Below are positions 17,245 through 26,315 of a stretch of DNA of 64,000 nucleotides, piece by piece. The translations under genes were made by a program, and so were the position numbers. The stretch is from Paraburkholderia sacchari (lineage in GTDB: Bacteria; Pseudomonadota; Gammaproteobacteria; Burkholderiales; Burkholderiaceae): NCBI RefSeq assembly GCF_000785435.2, contig NZ_JTDB02000005.1, forward strand, positions 186,001-250,000, written 5' to 3'. Below the pieces are notes generated by a model, which was given only the letters and a program-made list of their open reading frames with translations, ran no database searches and was not told where the DNA came from. The number at the start of each line of letters is the position of its first letter. Positions within the stretch are counted from its first letter, which is position 1.

Positions 17245-17985
17245 ATGGAAAAAGCCGACCACATTCTGATCGTCGATGACGATCGCGGTATTCGCGAGCT
17301 GATTGCCGGGTACCTGGAAAAGAACGGCATGCGCGTGTCGCTTGCCGCGAACGGGCGCGAGATGCGCGCGGTGCTCGAGAACGGCGCGCCCGACCTCATC
17401 GTGCTCGATCTCATGATGCCCGGCGAAGACGGTCTCGTGCTGTGCCGCGACTTGCGCGCGAGCCGCTTTCGCGCGGTGCCGGTGCTCATGCTCACGGCGC
17501 GCGGCGAGGAAACGGACCGCATCGTCGGCCTTGAAATGGGCGCCGACGATTACCTCGCGAAGCCGTTTGCCGTGCGCGAGCTGCTCGCGCGCATCCGCTC
17601 GGTGTTGCGCCGCACGCGCATGCTGCCGCCCGGCATGCAGGTGAGCGAAACGGCGTCGATGCTCGGCTTCGGCGAATGGCGGCTCGACACCACGGCGCGC
17701 CATCTGCTCGACGAGGAAGGCACGCTCGTCGCGCTGTCCGGTGCGGAATACCGGCTGCTGCGCGTGTTTCTCGACAACCCGCAGCGCGTGCTGACGCGCG
17801 ATCAGCTGCTGAACCTCACGCAAGGTCGCCAGGCGGACGCGTTCGACCGCTCGATCGATCTGCTCGTGAGCCGCTTGCGACAGCGCCTGCGCGACGGCGC
17901 GCGCGAGCCTCGCTACATCAAGACGCTGCGCAACGAGGGCTACGTGTTCTCGTCCGCCGTGAACGTGATCGAAGGGCCGCAATGA
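17245..17985 (+). CDS. OmpR-family response regulator
   Basis: A 246-residue two-component regulator. The receiver domain (1-120) has the acidic pocket D11-D13, phosphoacceptor Asp55 (VLDLMMP), Thr84 and Lys106 (LAKPF). The C-terminal winged helix (about 145-240) contains the OmpR-type LSGAEYRLLRVFLDNPQ and RLRQRLRD segments. The following gene, overlapping by ATGA, encodes its sensor kinase. The stimulus and targets are unknown; proximity to the arsenic genes is not evidence of control. Confidence 0.93.
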   Translation: MEKADHILIVDDDRGIRELIAGYLEKNGMRVSLAANGREMRAVLENGAPDLIVLDLMMPGEDGLVLCRDLRASRFRAVPVLMLTARGEETDRIVGLEMGADDYLAKPFAVRELLARIRSVLRRTRMLPPGMQVSETASMLGFGEWRLDTTARHLLDEEGTLVALSGAEYRLLRVFLDNPQRVLTRDQLLNLTQGRQADAFDRSIDLLVSRLRQRLRDGAREPRYIKTLRNEGYVFSSAVNVIEGPQ

Positions 17986-19358
17986 GCAGCGCGAGTCACG
18001 ACGCGCAGCGCGATGCGTCCGCTGCTGAGGCTCCGCGCCGCCCGCTGTTGCACTGGCCGCGCACGCTGTTTGCACGGCTCGCGTTGATACTGTGCGTCGG
18101 TCTCGCGCTGGCGCAGACGCTCTCGGTCTGGCTCACGCTCACCGAGCGCGACGAAACTACGGCCAATATGATGATGGATTATGTCGAGCGCGAAGTGGCC
18201 AGTTCGGTGGCCTTGCTCGACAATCTGCCGCCCGCGCAGCGCGCCGCCTGGCTGCCGAAGCTTGCGCGGCGCAGCTATACCTTCATGCTTGACCCGGGCA
18301 TGCCCGGCGTCGCGCCCGACGCGCAGCTTTCGCGGCGCTACGAGTCGGCTATCGCGAAGGGCATCGGCAAGCACTATGCGCTCACGGCCAATGCGATTCC
18401 CGGCGAACGCGAGCATCTGCAAGTGCATTTGCGGCTGACCGACGGCTCGCCGCTCACCGTCGACGTGCGCCCGCAAACGGCGCTGCCGCTTTCGCGCTGG
18501 CTGCCGCTCGTGCTGATTCTGCAACTCGTCGTGCTCGCCGTGTGCTGCTGGCTCGCGGTGCGCATCGCGACGCGTCCGCTCGATGCGCTCGCGCGCGCCG
18601 CCGACGCGCTAGGCCCCGACCTCAGGGCGGAGCATCTGGACGAGGGCGGCCCCTCCGAAGTCGCGCGCGCCGCGCGCGCATTCAACGCGATGCAGACGCG
18701 CATCGCGGGCTATATGACCGAACGCATGCAGATTCTGGCGTCCATTTCGCACGACCTGCAAACGCCGATCACGCGCATGCGCCTGCGCGTGGACACCATG
18801 GACGACGACGTACAGGGCGCGAAGCTCAGGCAGGATCTCCAGGAGATGGAGCAACTCGTGAAAGAGGGCGTGGCCTACGCGCGCACGCTGCATGGCACCG
18901 CCGAGACGCCGGTGCGCGTGGATCTTGACGCGCTGCTCGACAGTCTCGTGTGCGATTACACCGATGCCGGCCGCGATGTGCGCTACGAAACGCGCGTGCC
19001 GCTCGCGGTGGTGACGCGCGCGCAGGCGCTCAAGCGCATTGTTGGCAATTTCGTCGACAATGCGCTGAAATTCGCGGGCGCGGCGGAGATCGCCTTGATC
19101 GAGGGGCCGGGTGAGGCGCAGGTCACGATCGCGGTGCTAGACCGGGGGCCGGGCATTCCAGAGAATGCGCTGGAAGCGGTGTTCGAACCGTTCCACCGGC
19201 TCGAAACCTCGCGCAATCGCGGGACGGGCGGCACCGGGCTGGGTCTCGCGATTGCGCGTCAACTGGCTAGTGCAATGGGGGCGCGGCTTTCGTTGCACAA
19301 CCGTCCGGGAGGCGGGCTGGAAGCGCGGCTCGTATTGAATGACGAGCGCGCGTCCTGA
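17982..19358 (+). CDS. Sensor histidine kinase
   Basis: A 458-residue membrane kinase. It has a TM segment at about residues 30-48, a periplasmic stretch of about 120 residues, a second TM at about 170-190, a HAMP linker (VRIATRPLDALARAADAL) and the H-box SISHDLQTPITRMR. The ATPase lobe carries the N-box NFVDNALKFA, G1 DRGPGIP and G2 GTGLGLAIA. It belongs with the response regulator immediately upstream. The ATG at 17982 overlaps that gene's stop; longer upstream extension would read through the regulator gene. Confidence 0.93.
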   Translation: MSSASHDAQRDASAAEAPRRPLLHWPRTLFARLALILCVGLALAQTLSVWLTLTERDETTANMMMDYVEREVASSVALLDNLPPAQRAAWLPKLARRSYTFMLDPGMPGVAPDAQLSRRYESAIAKGIGKHYALTANAIPGEREHLQVHLRLTDGSPLTVDVRPQTALPLSRWLPLVLILQLVVLAVCCWLAVRIATRPLDALARAADALGPDLRAEHLDEGGPSEVARAARAFNAMQTRIAGYMTERMQILASISHDLQTPITRMRLRVDTMDDDVQGAKLRQDLQEMEQLVKEGVAYARTLHGTAETPVRVDLDALLDSLVCDYTDAGRDVRYETRVPLAVVTRAQALKRIVGNFVDNALKFAGAAEIALIEGPGEAQVTIAVLDRGPGIPENALEAVFEPFHRLETSRNRGTGGTGLGLAIARQLASAMGARLSLHNRPGGGLEARLVLNDERAS

Positions 19359-19426
19359 GCCAAGGTTCGTGGGATGGCGTTCGCTATACCGGCCCACCAG
19401 ATAAGGCCCGATGTCGGGCATGTCGG

Positions 19427-20497
19427 TCACGCGCATTCGTACCAGTCTTTAGAGCGATTGACGATGCGCACGACGAGCAGCATGACCGGCACCTCGATCA
19501 GCACGCCAACTACGGTTGCGAGGGCTGCGCCCGAGTGAAAGCCGAACAGGCCGATCGCGGTGGCCACGGCCAGCTCGAAGAAGTTGGACGCGCCAATCAA
19601 CGCGGACGGGCAGGCAATATTGTGCTTTTCGCCGACAGCGCGATTGAGCCCATAGGCCAGCGCCGCGTTGAAAAAGACCTGAATAAGAATAGGGACTGCC
19701 AATAAAAATATCACGAGCGGTTGCTCGATAATCGCCCGCCCCTGAAAGGCGAACAGCAGGATAAGCGTTGCCAGCAGCGCGGTGATTGACCAGGGGCCGA
19801 TCTTCGCCATGATTGCGTCGAATGCCGTTTGTCCGTTGGCGAGCAGCAGCTTTCGCAGGAGCTGCGCGAGCATTACCGGAATGACGATATAGAGCACGAC
19901 CGAAGTGAGCAGTGTCGCCCACGGCACCGTAATGGCGGAAATGCCGAGCAGCAGGCCGACCAGCGGCGCAAACGCGACCACCATGATGCTGTCATTCAAG
20001 GCGACCTGGGACAGCGTGAAAAGCGGATCGCCGCCGGTCAGCCGGCTCCAGACGAACACCATGGCCGTGCATGGCGCGGCGGCCAGCAGGATCAAGCCGG
20101 CTACGTAACTGTCGAGTTGCGCGGCAGGCAGCAGCGGCGCGAACACGTGCTTGATAAACAACCAGCCCAGCAACGCCATGGAAAACGGCTTGACGAGCCA
20201 GTTCACCACGAGCGTGACACCGATGCCCTTGATGTGCTGGCGGACTTCATGGAGCGAGCGGAAGTCGACCTTGACGAGCATCGGAACGATCATTACCCAG
20301 ATGAGCAGGCCGACCGGCAGGTTGACCTGTGCGTATTCCATGCGGCCGATGGATTGGAAAGCGCCCGGAAAAACCTGACCCAGCGCGATGCCCGCAATAA
20401 TGCACAGCGCGACCCAGATGGTCAGGTAGCGCTCGAAGAAGCTGATGGCGGGCTTGAGCGCGGCATTCGCAGCGGCGGCCGCATTGGGCGTATTCAT
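19427..20497 (-). CDS. acr3: ACR3-family arsenite efflux permease
   Basis: A 356-residue inner-membrane permease with about ten hydrophobic segments that exports As(III). The conserved motif with the functional Cys is visible (LLAAAPCTAMVFVWS), along with GASNFFELAVATAIGLFG late in the protein. This is the ACR3 type, not the unrelated ArsB type, although such genes are often labelled arsB. It is the last gene of a leftward arsR-arsC-acr3 operon, 17 bp after arsC. Confidence 0.93.
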   Translation of the reverse strand: MNTPNAAAAANAALKPAISFFERYLTIWVALCIIAGIALGQVFPGAFQSIGRMEYAQVNLPVGLLIWVMIVPMLVKVDFRSLHEVRQHIKGIGVTLVVNWLVKPFSMALLGWLFIKHVFAPLLPAAQLDSYVAGLILLAAAPCTAMVFVWSRLTGGDPLFTLSQVALNDSIMVVAFAPLVGLLLGISAITVPWATLLTSVVLYIVIPVMLAQLLRKLLLANGQTAFDAIMAKIGPWSITALLATLILLFAFQGRAIIEQPLVIFLLAVPILIQVFFNAALAYGLNRAVGEKHNIACPSALIGASNFFELAVATAIGLFGFHSGAALATVVGVLIEVPVMLLVVRIVNRSKDWYECA

Positions 20498-20514
20498 TGG
20501 GATTGTGGAGCGTG

Positions 20515-21009
20515 TTAGCTGTGCAGGATGCCATTCAGCGCGTGCTGGAGATCGGCGTTTGATAAGTCATCCAGAGGAATGGCGAGCAGCTGAAGCATGC
20601 GATAGCCAATGGCCTGGCGCGTGAGTTCGAACGCCTGCCGCTTGCCTTCGTCGCCGCCTGCGGCATGCGATGGGTCGGGGTATCCCCAATGCACCTTGAC
20701 CGGACTGCCTGGCCAGTACGGGCATGGCTCCGCCGCTGCGCTGTCGCACACGGTTATGACCACGCGCATTGGCTGGGCACCGCTTGCTGCGAATTCGTCC
20801 CAGCTTTTGCTGCGATAGCCCTGCGTGTCAATTCCCGCGTTCGCAAGCGCCTCCAGCGCGAACCGGTTGATGCGTCCGCTCGGGGCGCTGCCTGCGCTAT
20901 GGGCCCGCACGTCCTTGCCGAGCTTGGGCGCCCAGTGGTTCAGCATGCCTTCGGCAAGCACGCTGCGCGCGGAGTTGTGGGTGCACAGAATGAGTACGTT
21001 GGTGGTCAT
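20515..21009 (-). CDS. arsC: Arsenate reductase, low-molecular-weight phosphatase type
   Basis: A 164-residue cytoplasmic enzyme reducing arsenate to arsenite. The P-loop CTHNSARS gives nucleophile Cys9 and Arg15. A second Cys pair spaced as C-x7-C (VCDSAAAEPC) matches the redox relay of thioredoxin-coupled enzymes. The ATG at 21009 overlaps the arsR stop (ATGA), so translation is coupled. The longer frame upstream belongs to the arsR 3' end and is not used. Confidence 0.93.
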   Translation of the reverse strand: MTTNVLILCTHNSARSVLAEGMLNHWAPKLGKDVRAHSAGSAPSGRINRFALEALANAGIDTQGYRSKSWDEFAASGAQPMRVVITVCDSAAAEPCPYWPGSPVKVHWGYPDPSHAAGGDEGKRQAFELTRQAIGYRMLQLLAIPLDDLSNADLQHALNGILHS

Positions 21010-21350
21010 CGCGAGGATTTGAAATTGCTGCCGCAGGCTTGCGGAAGCGCATTCACAGCGCACGCCGCGCCGGCGCAGCAGTTCTCCGTGAGAAAGCCCA
21101 GCAGATCGGTCATTGCATCGAAGTTCGCTGTGTAGATGACAAAGCGTCCTTCCTGGCGCGACTTCACGAGATTCGCATGGGACAGATCCTTGAGATGGAA
21201 CGAGAGGCTCGAAGGTGCGAGACCCAGTTGTTGTGCGATTTCGCCAGCCGCCATGCCATTTTCTCCGGCAACCACGAGCGCGCGGAAGATCGCAAGACGC
21301 GAATCATGAGCAAGCGCGCCGAGGGCGCGTACGGCAAGGTTGGAATCCAT
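21006..21350 (-). CDS. arsR: ArsR-family arsenite-responsive repressor
   Basis: A 114-residue winged-helix repressor of the ars operon. The DNA-binding helix is near LAPSSLSFHLKDL (residues 45-57). The metal-site CVC motif of classical ArsR is absent; instead Cys91, Cys92 and Cys97 sit at the C-terminal helix (ENCCAGAACA), with Cys106 beyond. A C-terminal As(III) site of this kind is known in the Acidithiobacillus ferrooxidans ArsR. The start at 21350 is the ATG beginning MDSNLAV. Confidence 0.92.
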   Translation of the reverse strand: MDSNLAVRALGALAHDSRLAIFRALVVAGENGMAAGEIAQQLGLAPSSLSFHLKDLSHANLVKSRQEGRFVIYTANFDAMTDLLGFLTENCCAGAACAVNALPQACGSNFKSSR

Positions 21351-21367
21351 GGTCGTGAGCGTACACG

Positions 21368-21384
21368 CTATATTTCTATATTTC
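21368..21384 (-). promoter_or_regulatory. Candidate ArsR operator/promoter
   Basis: The AT-rich stretch just upstream of arsR contains the 8-bp direct repeat CTATATTT CTATATTT C. On the operon strand this reads as GAAATATAG repeats, similar to ArsR-type binding sites and overlapping a plausible -10 element. It lies 18 bp before the arsR start. Confidence 0.45.
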
Positions 21385-21441
21385 AAGAGTTGTGGAAATG
21401 AGGCGGCCGCGAAACGAAACACGATGAGTCGAGCACGTGGT

Positions 21442-22440
21442 TCACTTCGCCGTGTCTGCGCCTTTGCGCGTTCGCGCTGCCGTTTGCCTTGCATTCGCCG
21501 CCTGTGCCGCTTGTGCCGCCACCCGCGGCGACACCATCTTGCGCCCGCGATGGCGCACTTCCTTGCTGAATTCCAGGCAGGTCTGCGTCATCAGATCGGG
21601 CGAGCGGTACACCATGAACACGTGATAGTCGGGCAGTTCGTCGCGAATCGGCAGGGGCTTGAGCGCATCGGGGTTCAGCACGAGCGGGCCCGAACGGCCG
21701 TAAAACACGAAGTCGGACCATACGCTGATGAGGTCCGTGCATGTGGCCAGTTGCAGACCGAGCAGGTTCGAGCTGCTCTGCACGACATTGCGGGGCATCT
21801 CCAGCCGGTGCAGGCGCATCAGGCTCGCGAGCGGGCTGCCCGGGTCGTCGAGCGGGTCGAGCGTGAGCCACTGCGCATCGACTAGCGAACGGATGCGCGT
21901 CGCGCGCGCGAGCGGATGCCCGGGCCGCGCAGCCACCAGCATACCGACCGAAAAAAGCGGCTCCCATTGAAACGCGCTGGTGCCGGGGCCGCTGTTCGTG
22001 GAGATGAGCGCCAGATCGAGATGACCTTCGCGCAAGCCTTCGAGAATCTGCTGTGGGCGCATCTCGTAGGCGCGAATAGCCACTGCGGGAAAACGCGCGC
22101 GAAAAGCGGCGATGGCCTCCGGCAAAGGCCCGCTCGAAGCGACCGCCGAGAAACCGATATTGAGTTGCGCCTCGGCATGGCCTCGCATCGATTCGATGTC
22201 TTCGAGCGCGTGACGCAATTCATGCTCGACCACGCTCGCGCGCTTGACCAGCGCGCGCCCGTAATTCGTCAGGCTCACCCCGCGCACCGAGCGCGAAATG
22301 AGCGTTACGCCCAATTCGCGTTCCAGTTCGGCAATCGCCTTGGAAAGCGCGGGTTGCGAGACGTGCAGGCTGCGCGATGCCTCGTGCATGCTGCCGTGCT
22401 GCGCGAGCGCGAGCAGCACGCGCAATTGGTGCAGTTTCAT
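21442..22440 (-). CDS. LysR-family regulator, probable regulator of the divergent MFS/M20 genes
   Basis: A 332-residue transcription factor. The N-terminal helix-turn-helix (MKLHQLRVLLALAQHGSMHEASRSL...) is typical, and the substrate-binding domain spans about 90-300. The last 30 residues are an Ala/Arg/Lys-rich tail. The ATG at 22440 is chosen because the LysR N-terminus begins MKLHQLRVL; the upstream extension has no similarity. Divergent orientation from an MFS gene and an amidohydrolase gene suggests it senses their substrate. Confidence 0.9.
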   Translation of the reverse strand: MKLHQLRVLLALAQHGSMHEASRSLHVSQPALSKAIAELERELGVTLISRSVRGVSLTNYGRALVKRASVVEHELRHALEDIESMRGHAEAQLNIGFSAVASSGPLPEAIAAFRARFPAVAIRAYEMRPQQILEGLREGHLDLALISTNSGPGTSAFQWEPLFSVGMLVAARPGHPLARATRIRSLVDAQWLTLDPLDDPGSPLASLMRLHRLEMPRNVVQSSSNLLGLQLATCTDLISVWSDFVFYGRSGPLVLNPDALKPLPIRDELPDYHVFMVYRSPDLMTQTCLEFSKEVRHRGRKMVSPRVAAQAAQAANARQTAARTRKGADTAK

Positions 22441-22565
22441 CCGATGATTGTCTCCAGCGCTTCGCACCCGGGGGCGGGATGCACGCGAGCGTCGGTATTT
22501 GTCCCGATGTCCGCTGACCGATAGTTATGACGGTGATTCTATCTGGTTATCACGATGAAAATTTC

Positions 22566-22584
22566 TCACTTTTTTCAAAAGTGA
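22566..22584. promoter_or_regulatory. Inverted repeat in the LysR/MFS intergenic region
   Basis: TCACTTTT, spacer TTC, AAAAGTGA: perfect 8-bp arms about 100 bp upstream of the MFS start. It could be an operator for the divergent LysR protein or another regulator, though the short spacer is not the usual LysR T-N11-A shape. Confidence 0.35.
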
Positions 22585-22682
22585 ACCTTGCCTGAATATC
22601 GATGCGCGCTTGCCGGCTTCCGCTCGCGGCGCACGACGAATGCCACGAACGCGACGTTCAACCCCGCCTGCGGAGATCCGCC

Positions 22683-23981
22683 ATGAATGACGCCACGCTC
22701 GCTATCGCGAGTGCCGCCGCTCCCGCTCACGCGCCAGTGCGCCAGAGCCAGTTCCGCCTCATTGCCGCATGCTCGATCGGCAATGCGCTCGAAATTTACG
22801 ACTTCACGGTCTACAGCTTCTTCGCGCTCCTGATTGGCCGGCTCTTCTTCCCGTCGGAGAGTCCGTTTGGCTCGCTGCTGCTCGCGGTGGCCACCTTCGG
22901 CATTGGCTTCGTGATGCGTCCGCTCGGCGGCCTCGTGATCGGCAGCTATGCCGACCGGCGCGGACGCAAGGCGGCCATGACGCTCACCATCGCGCTTATG
23001 GTGGCGGGCACCTTGTGCATCGCGTTGGCACCCACTTACGCACAAGCGGGTGTGTACGGTTCGCTCGTGTTGCTCGCGGGACGGTTGTTGCAAGGCTTTT
23101 CGCTTGGCGGCGAGGTTGGCGCGGCCACGTCGATGCTGATGGAATCTGGCTCGGTGGGGCAGCGCGGTTTTCGCGTGAGTTGGCAGTTGGGCAGCCAGGG
23201 TATCTCGGCACTGCTTGGCGCATTCACGGGCGCCGTGCTTTACGCAACGCTTACACGCCATGCGCTCGAAAGCTGGGGCTGGCGCGTGCCGTTTCTCATC
23301 GGCCTCGCGATCGCGCCGGTGGGCCTCTATATCCGCGCGAAGCTCGACGAGACGCACGAGGCCGCGCCCGATGCCCCCAGCCCGCTCGGCACACTCATGC
23401 GCGAGCACGGCGGCAAGGTGCTTCAGGGCATTCTCTCGGTCACGGCGGGCACGGTCGGCATGTATCTCGTGGTGTTCTTCATGCCCACCTACATGATTCG
23501 CGTGTTGAAAATGCCGCCATCGCTTTCGCTGCTCTCGGGCTGCGCTACGGGCATCACGATGCTCGTCGCCTCGCTCGTCTCGGGACGGCTCGCCGACCGT
23601 CTCGCGCGCCGCAAGCCGCTCGTTATGGGCGCGATCGCCTTCAACCTGATCGCGGTGGTGCCCGCGTTCTGGCTTATGACGCGCTTTCCCAGCGTGCCGC
23701 TCGTGCTGGCGCTTTCGGTGCTGCTGACGGCGGCCGCGAATCTCGGCTCGACGCCCATGCTGCTCGTGCTCATGGAAATGCTGCCGGCCGGAGTGCGCGC
23801 GAGCGGGCTCTCGGTGATCTACAGCGTGGGCGTGACGGTGTTCGGCGGCAGTTCGCAGTTCGTCGTCACCTGGCTCATCGCGAAGACCGGCAACCCGCTT
23901 GCGCCGGCGCTCTACATGGTTGCCTGCGGGCTCGTCACGCTGCTCGCGGTCTGGAGCATTCGCGAGCGCCGCGTCGATTGA
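22683..23981 (+). CDS. MFS transporter, metabolite:H+ symporter type
   Basis: A 432-residue proton-coupled importer with about twelve hydrophobic segments. The N-terminal signature (SIGNALEIYDFTVYSFFA), loop 2-3 motif GSYADRRGRKAAM and RLLQGFSLGGEVGAA match the metabolite:H+ symporter group (shikimate, citrate, 2-oxoglutarate, proline carriers). It is followed by an amidohydrolase gene 40 bp downstream, so it probably imports an N-acyl amino acid or related amide. Start ATG 22683 follows GGAG. Confidence 0.9.
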   Translation: MNDATLAIASAAAPAHAPVRQSQFRLIAACSIGNALEIYDFTVYSFFALLIGRLFFPSESPFGSLLLAVATFGIGFVMRPLGGLVIGSYADRRGRKAAMTLTIALMVAGTLCIALAPTYAQAGVYGSLVLLAGRLLQGFSLGGEVGAATSMLMESGSVGQRGFRVSWQLGSQGISALLGAFTGAVLYATLTRHALESWGWRVPFLIGLAIAPVGLYIRAKLDETHEAAPDAPSPLGTLMREHGGKVLQGILSVTAGTVGMYLVVFFMPTYMIRVLKMPPSLSLLSGCATGITMLVASLVSGRLADRLARRKPLVMGAIAFNLIAVVPAFWLMTRFPSVPLVLALSVLLTAAANLGSTPMLLVLMEMLPAGVRASGLSVIYSVGVTVFGGSSQFVVTWLIAKTGNPLAPALYMVACGLVTLLAVWSIRERRVD

Positions 23982-24021
23982 TTTGCTGGAACCACTGGAA
24001 CACCACAAGGACCCCATTCTC

Positions 24022-25233
24022 ATGAAGCGCGAACCCACGCTCACGCCGTTTCAATTGTTGCCGACGCTGCTGCCCGAGATCGAAATCGATGCGGAAACGT
24101 TCGTTGATATTCGCCGGCAGATTCATTCGCAGCCCGAACTTGGTTTCGAGGTGGGCGCGACGGCGAAGCTTGTGGCGATGCTGCTCGAAAAGTGGGGCTA
24201 CGAGGTCCACACGGGCATCGGACGCAGCGGGGTGGTGGGGCAATTAAAAGTGGGCGACGGCAAGCGGCGCCTGGGCATTCGCGCCGACATGGATGCGCTG
24301 CCCATCGTCGAGAATACAGGGCTGCCCTATGCGAGCCAGAACGTGGGCAAGATGCATGCATGCGGCCACGACGGGCACACGGCCATCCTGCTCGCGGCGG
24401 CCAAAACGCTTGCGCAGCGGCGCGACTTCAACGGCACGCTCAATCTCATCTTCCAGCCCGATGAAGAAAACCTGTGCGGCGCGAAGGCGATGATCGACGA
24501 CGGATTGTTCGAGCGCTTTCCGTGCGATGCGGTTTACGCGCTGCACAACATGCCGGGCGTGCCGGCCGGTACGTTCCGCGTGCTCCCGGGTCCGGTGAGC
24601 CTTTCGTCCGATGTGGCCGACGTCACGCTCAAAGGCGTGGGCGGTCATGGGGCGATGCCGCACCGAGTGAAAGATCCAGTCGTGGCGGCTGCTGCGCTGA
24701 TCACGGCGCTGCAAACGATTGTTGCGCGCAACGTCGCGCCCGACGACACTGCTGTGGTCTCGGTGGGCTTCATCAAGGGCGGCGCGACTCACAACGTGAT
24801 ACCGGAAACCGTGACGCTGGGCATTAACGTGCGCGCAGCGCGTCCCGAAACGCGCGAACTGGTGGAGCAGCGCGTGCGCGAGATCGTGGCGGCCACGGCG
24901 CAGGCGCACGGCGTGCACGCGCAGATCGACTACCGGCAACTCACGCCGCCAATGGTCAATACGCCCGATGAAACGTTGCTTGCGCAACAGGTTTGCACGG
25001 AACTGGTGGGTGAAGACAATGTCGTCGTGCAGGCGCCCAAGGGCCTGAACGGCAGCGAGGATTTTGCGTGGATGCTCAACGCGGTGCCGGGCTGCTACGT
25101 GCTGCTCGGCAACGGCGAGGGCGAATTCGGCGGCTGCATGGTGCACAACCCCGGCTACGACTTCAACGACCAGGTGTTGCCGCTTGGCGCGGCGGCATGG
25201 GTCCGGCTCGCACAGCGGTTTCTTGCAGGTTGA
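24022..25233 (+). CDS. M20-family amidohydrolase (hippurate hydrolase-like)
   Basis: A 403-residue zinc/manganese amidohydrolase that cleaves N-acyl amino acids. The family signatures are IRRQIHSQPELGFE, RADMDALPI, the metal motif MHACGHDGHTA and the dimerisation insert GGHGAMPH. The catalytic Glu is in FQPDEEN. Relatives include hippurate hydrolase, N-acyl-L-amino acid hydrolases and aminobenzoyl-glutamate hydrolase subunits; which one applies is not decidable. It is co-transcribed with the upstream MFS gene. Confidence 0.92.
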   Translation: MKREPTLTPFQLLPTLLPEIEIDAETFVDIRRQIHSQPELGFEVGATAKLVAMLLEKWGYEVHTGIGRSGVVGQLKVGDGKRRLGIRADMDALPIVENTGLPYASQNVGKMHACGHDGHTAILLAAAKTLAQRRDFNGTLNLIFQPDEENLCGAKAMIDDGLFERFPCDAVYALHNMPGVPAGTFRVLPGPVSLSSDVADVTLKGVGGHGAMPHRVKDPVVAAAALITALQTIVARNVAPDDTAVVSVGFIKGGATHNVIPETVTLGINVRAARPETRELVEQRVREIVAATAQAHGVHAQIDYRQLTPPMVNTPDETLLAQQVCTELVGEDNVVVQAPKGLNGSEDFAWMLNAVPGCYVLLGNGEGEFGGCMVHNPGYDFNDQVLPLGAAAWVRLAQRFLAG

Positions 25234-25371
25234 GAACGTTGCGCTGACAAGCGGCTTTCATTGCGGCATGAAGGTCGCTCGTACATTGTGAGTCCGTCAT
25301 GCGCTTAAGCTTCTCTTCAGCCAGGCGTCGCTAACATCGTAAAGCCCCTGCGCTCTGGAGTGAGTCTTGCC

Positions 25372-25623
25372 ATGAAGCCGCCGACGTCTGCAACGTTTTT
25401 TGCGCAATTGCGTGCAGATTTGTTTGTCATCGCACTGGTGACGATGTTTATTCAAGCTGCCGTGTTCGTTGCGATCGTGGTGCTGCGCGTGCCGGAGATG
25501 TCGTTTGCGACGCCGGAGTTTCGCCTGGGCGTGGTCGGGATCACGGTTGCAACGGTGTTCGCGGTGCGCTGGATCGAACGGCGTGCAACGCTCGACACGA
25601 TCAAAACGCATTCGCCGCGGTGA
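25372..25623 (+). CDS. Small two-helix membrane protein of unknown function
   Basis: An 83-residue protein with two strongly hydrophobic segments (about residues 19-38 and 50-65) and a basic C-terminal tail. The start at 25372 is an ATG; another ATG four codons upstream is possible. It follows the amidohydrolase gene by about 140 bp, so it may be separate. No family recognised. Confidence 0.55.
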   Translation: MKPPTSATFFAQLRADLFVIALVTMFIQAAVFVAIVVLRVPEMSFATPEFRLGVVGITVATVFAVRWIERRATLDTIKTHSPR

Positions 25624-25657
25624 ACGCCATGGCGCGGTAGTATTTCAGGTATCCAAA

Positions 25658-25836
25658 TTAAAGTGCGCCGTTGGCGATGTTCACCATCGTCCACTCGGCG
25701 TCGTCGACGAGTTTGTCGACGATGCTGCAGCCCACGCCGTAGCCCCCCATCAACGCTTCCGCTTCCGATGCGAATGAACGCCCCGCCACACGGTCGATGC
25801 GCAGCGAAGCGAATGGCATGGTTTCATCTGAGGAAA
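25658..25836 (-). other. Short conserved-looking frame, possible protein fragment
   Basis: A minus-strand frame ends with SSDETMPFASLRIDRVAG and then SFASEAEALMGGYGVGCSIV and a C-terminal WTMVNIANGAL. The composition and periodicity look like real protein, but there is no credible start, since upstream the frame enters the decayed ABC ATPase. It may be the 3' remnant of a small gene. Confidence 0.3.
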
Positions 25837-26315
25837 TCAGCAGCAAGGCGACGTGGTCGAGTGCGGCAGTGCCTTCGAGAGCACGATGCGCAGGTTGTCG
25901 TCCACCGAGACGCTGGCCGGGAACGGCGTCACGCGCTCGCCGCATGCGCCGTCGCCGCCGCGCGCCGCGTTACGTAGCCGAGCGCATGGCCCGCATTGTC
26001 GAGCACGGTCAGGTAGCGGCAATCGGTTTCGTCCATGACCGCGAAGGCGTGCGCGAGCGGCGTGTCCATGCGGGCCGTTTCGGGGTGCGTGGCGGCATCG
26101 CCGGCCTTCACGAGCAACAGGCGCTTGAGCGTGCTGTCCTGGCCCACGAACTGCGCGACGAATTCGTCGCGCGGGCGTGCGAGCAGCGTGTCGGAGTGAT
26201 CGTATTGCACGAGCTGGTTTCGCGGTTGATCGGATCGACCGCGCCAAACGGCTCGTCCATGAGCAGCACGGGCGGGTCGGTGGCCAGCGCGCGAATCACG
26301 CCCACGCGCTGCTGC
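25837..26315 (-). pseudogene. Decayed osmoprotectant ABC transporter ATPase (OpuCA/OsmV-like)
   Basis: Three minus-strand frames together read like the second half of an ATP-binding subunit for glycine betaine/choline. The pieces are RVGVIRALATDPPVLLMDEP with FGAVDPINRE (Walker B and D-loop), then in another frame LVQYDHSDTLLARPRDEFVAQ and CBS-like sequence (DETDCRYLTVLDNAGHALGYV), then in a third frame VTPFPASVSVDDNLRIVLSK. The Walker A half is missing, there is an internal deletion after DPINRE, and at least two frameshifts. No permease or binding protein gene is adjacent. Confidence 0.7.

Noticed and set aside
22575..24044. 489-codon minus-strand open frame
   Set aside because: Opposite the MFS gene and highly charged throughout; no start or ribosome binding site of note.
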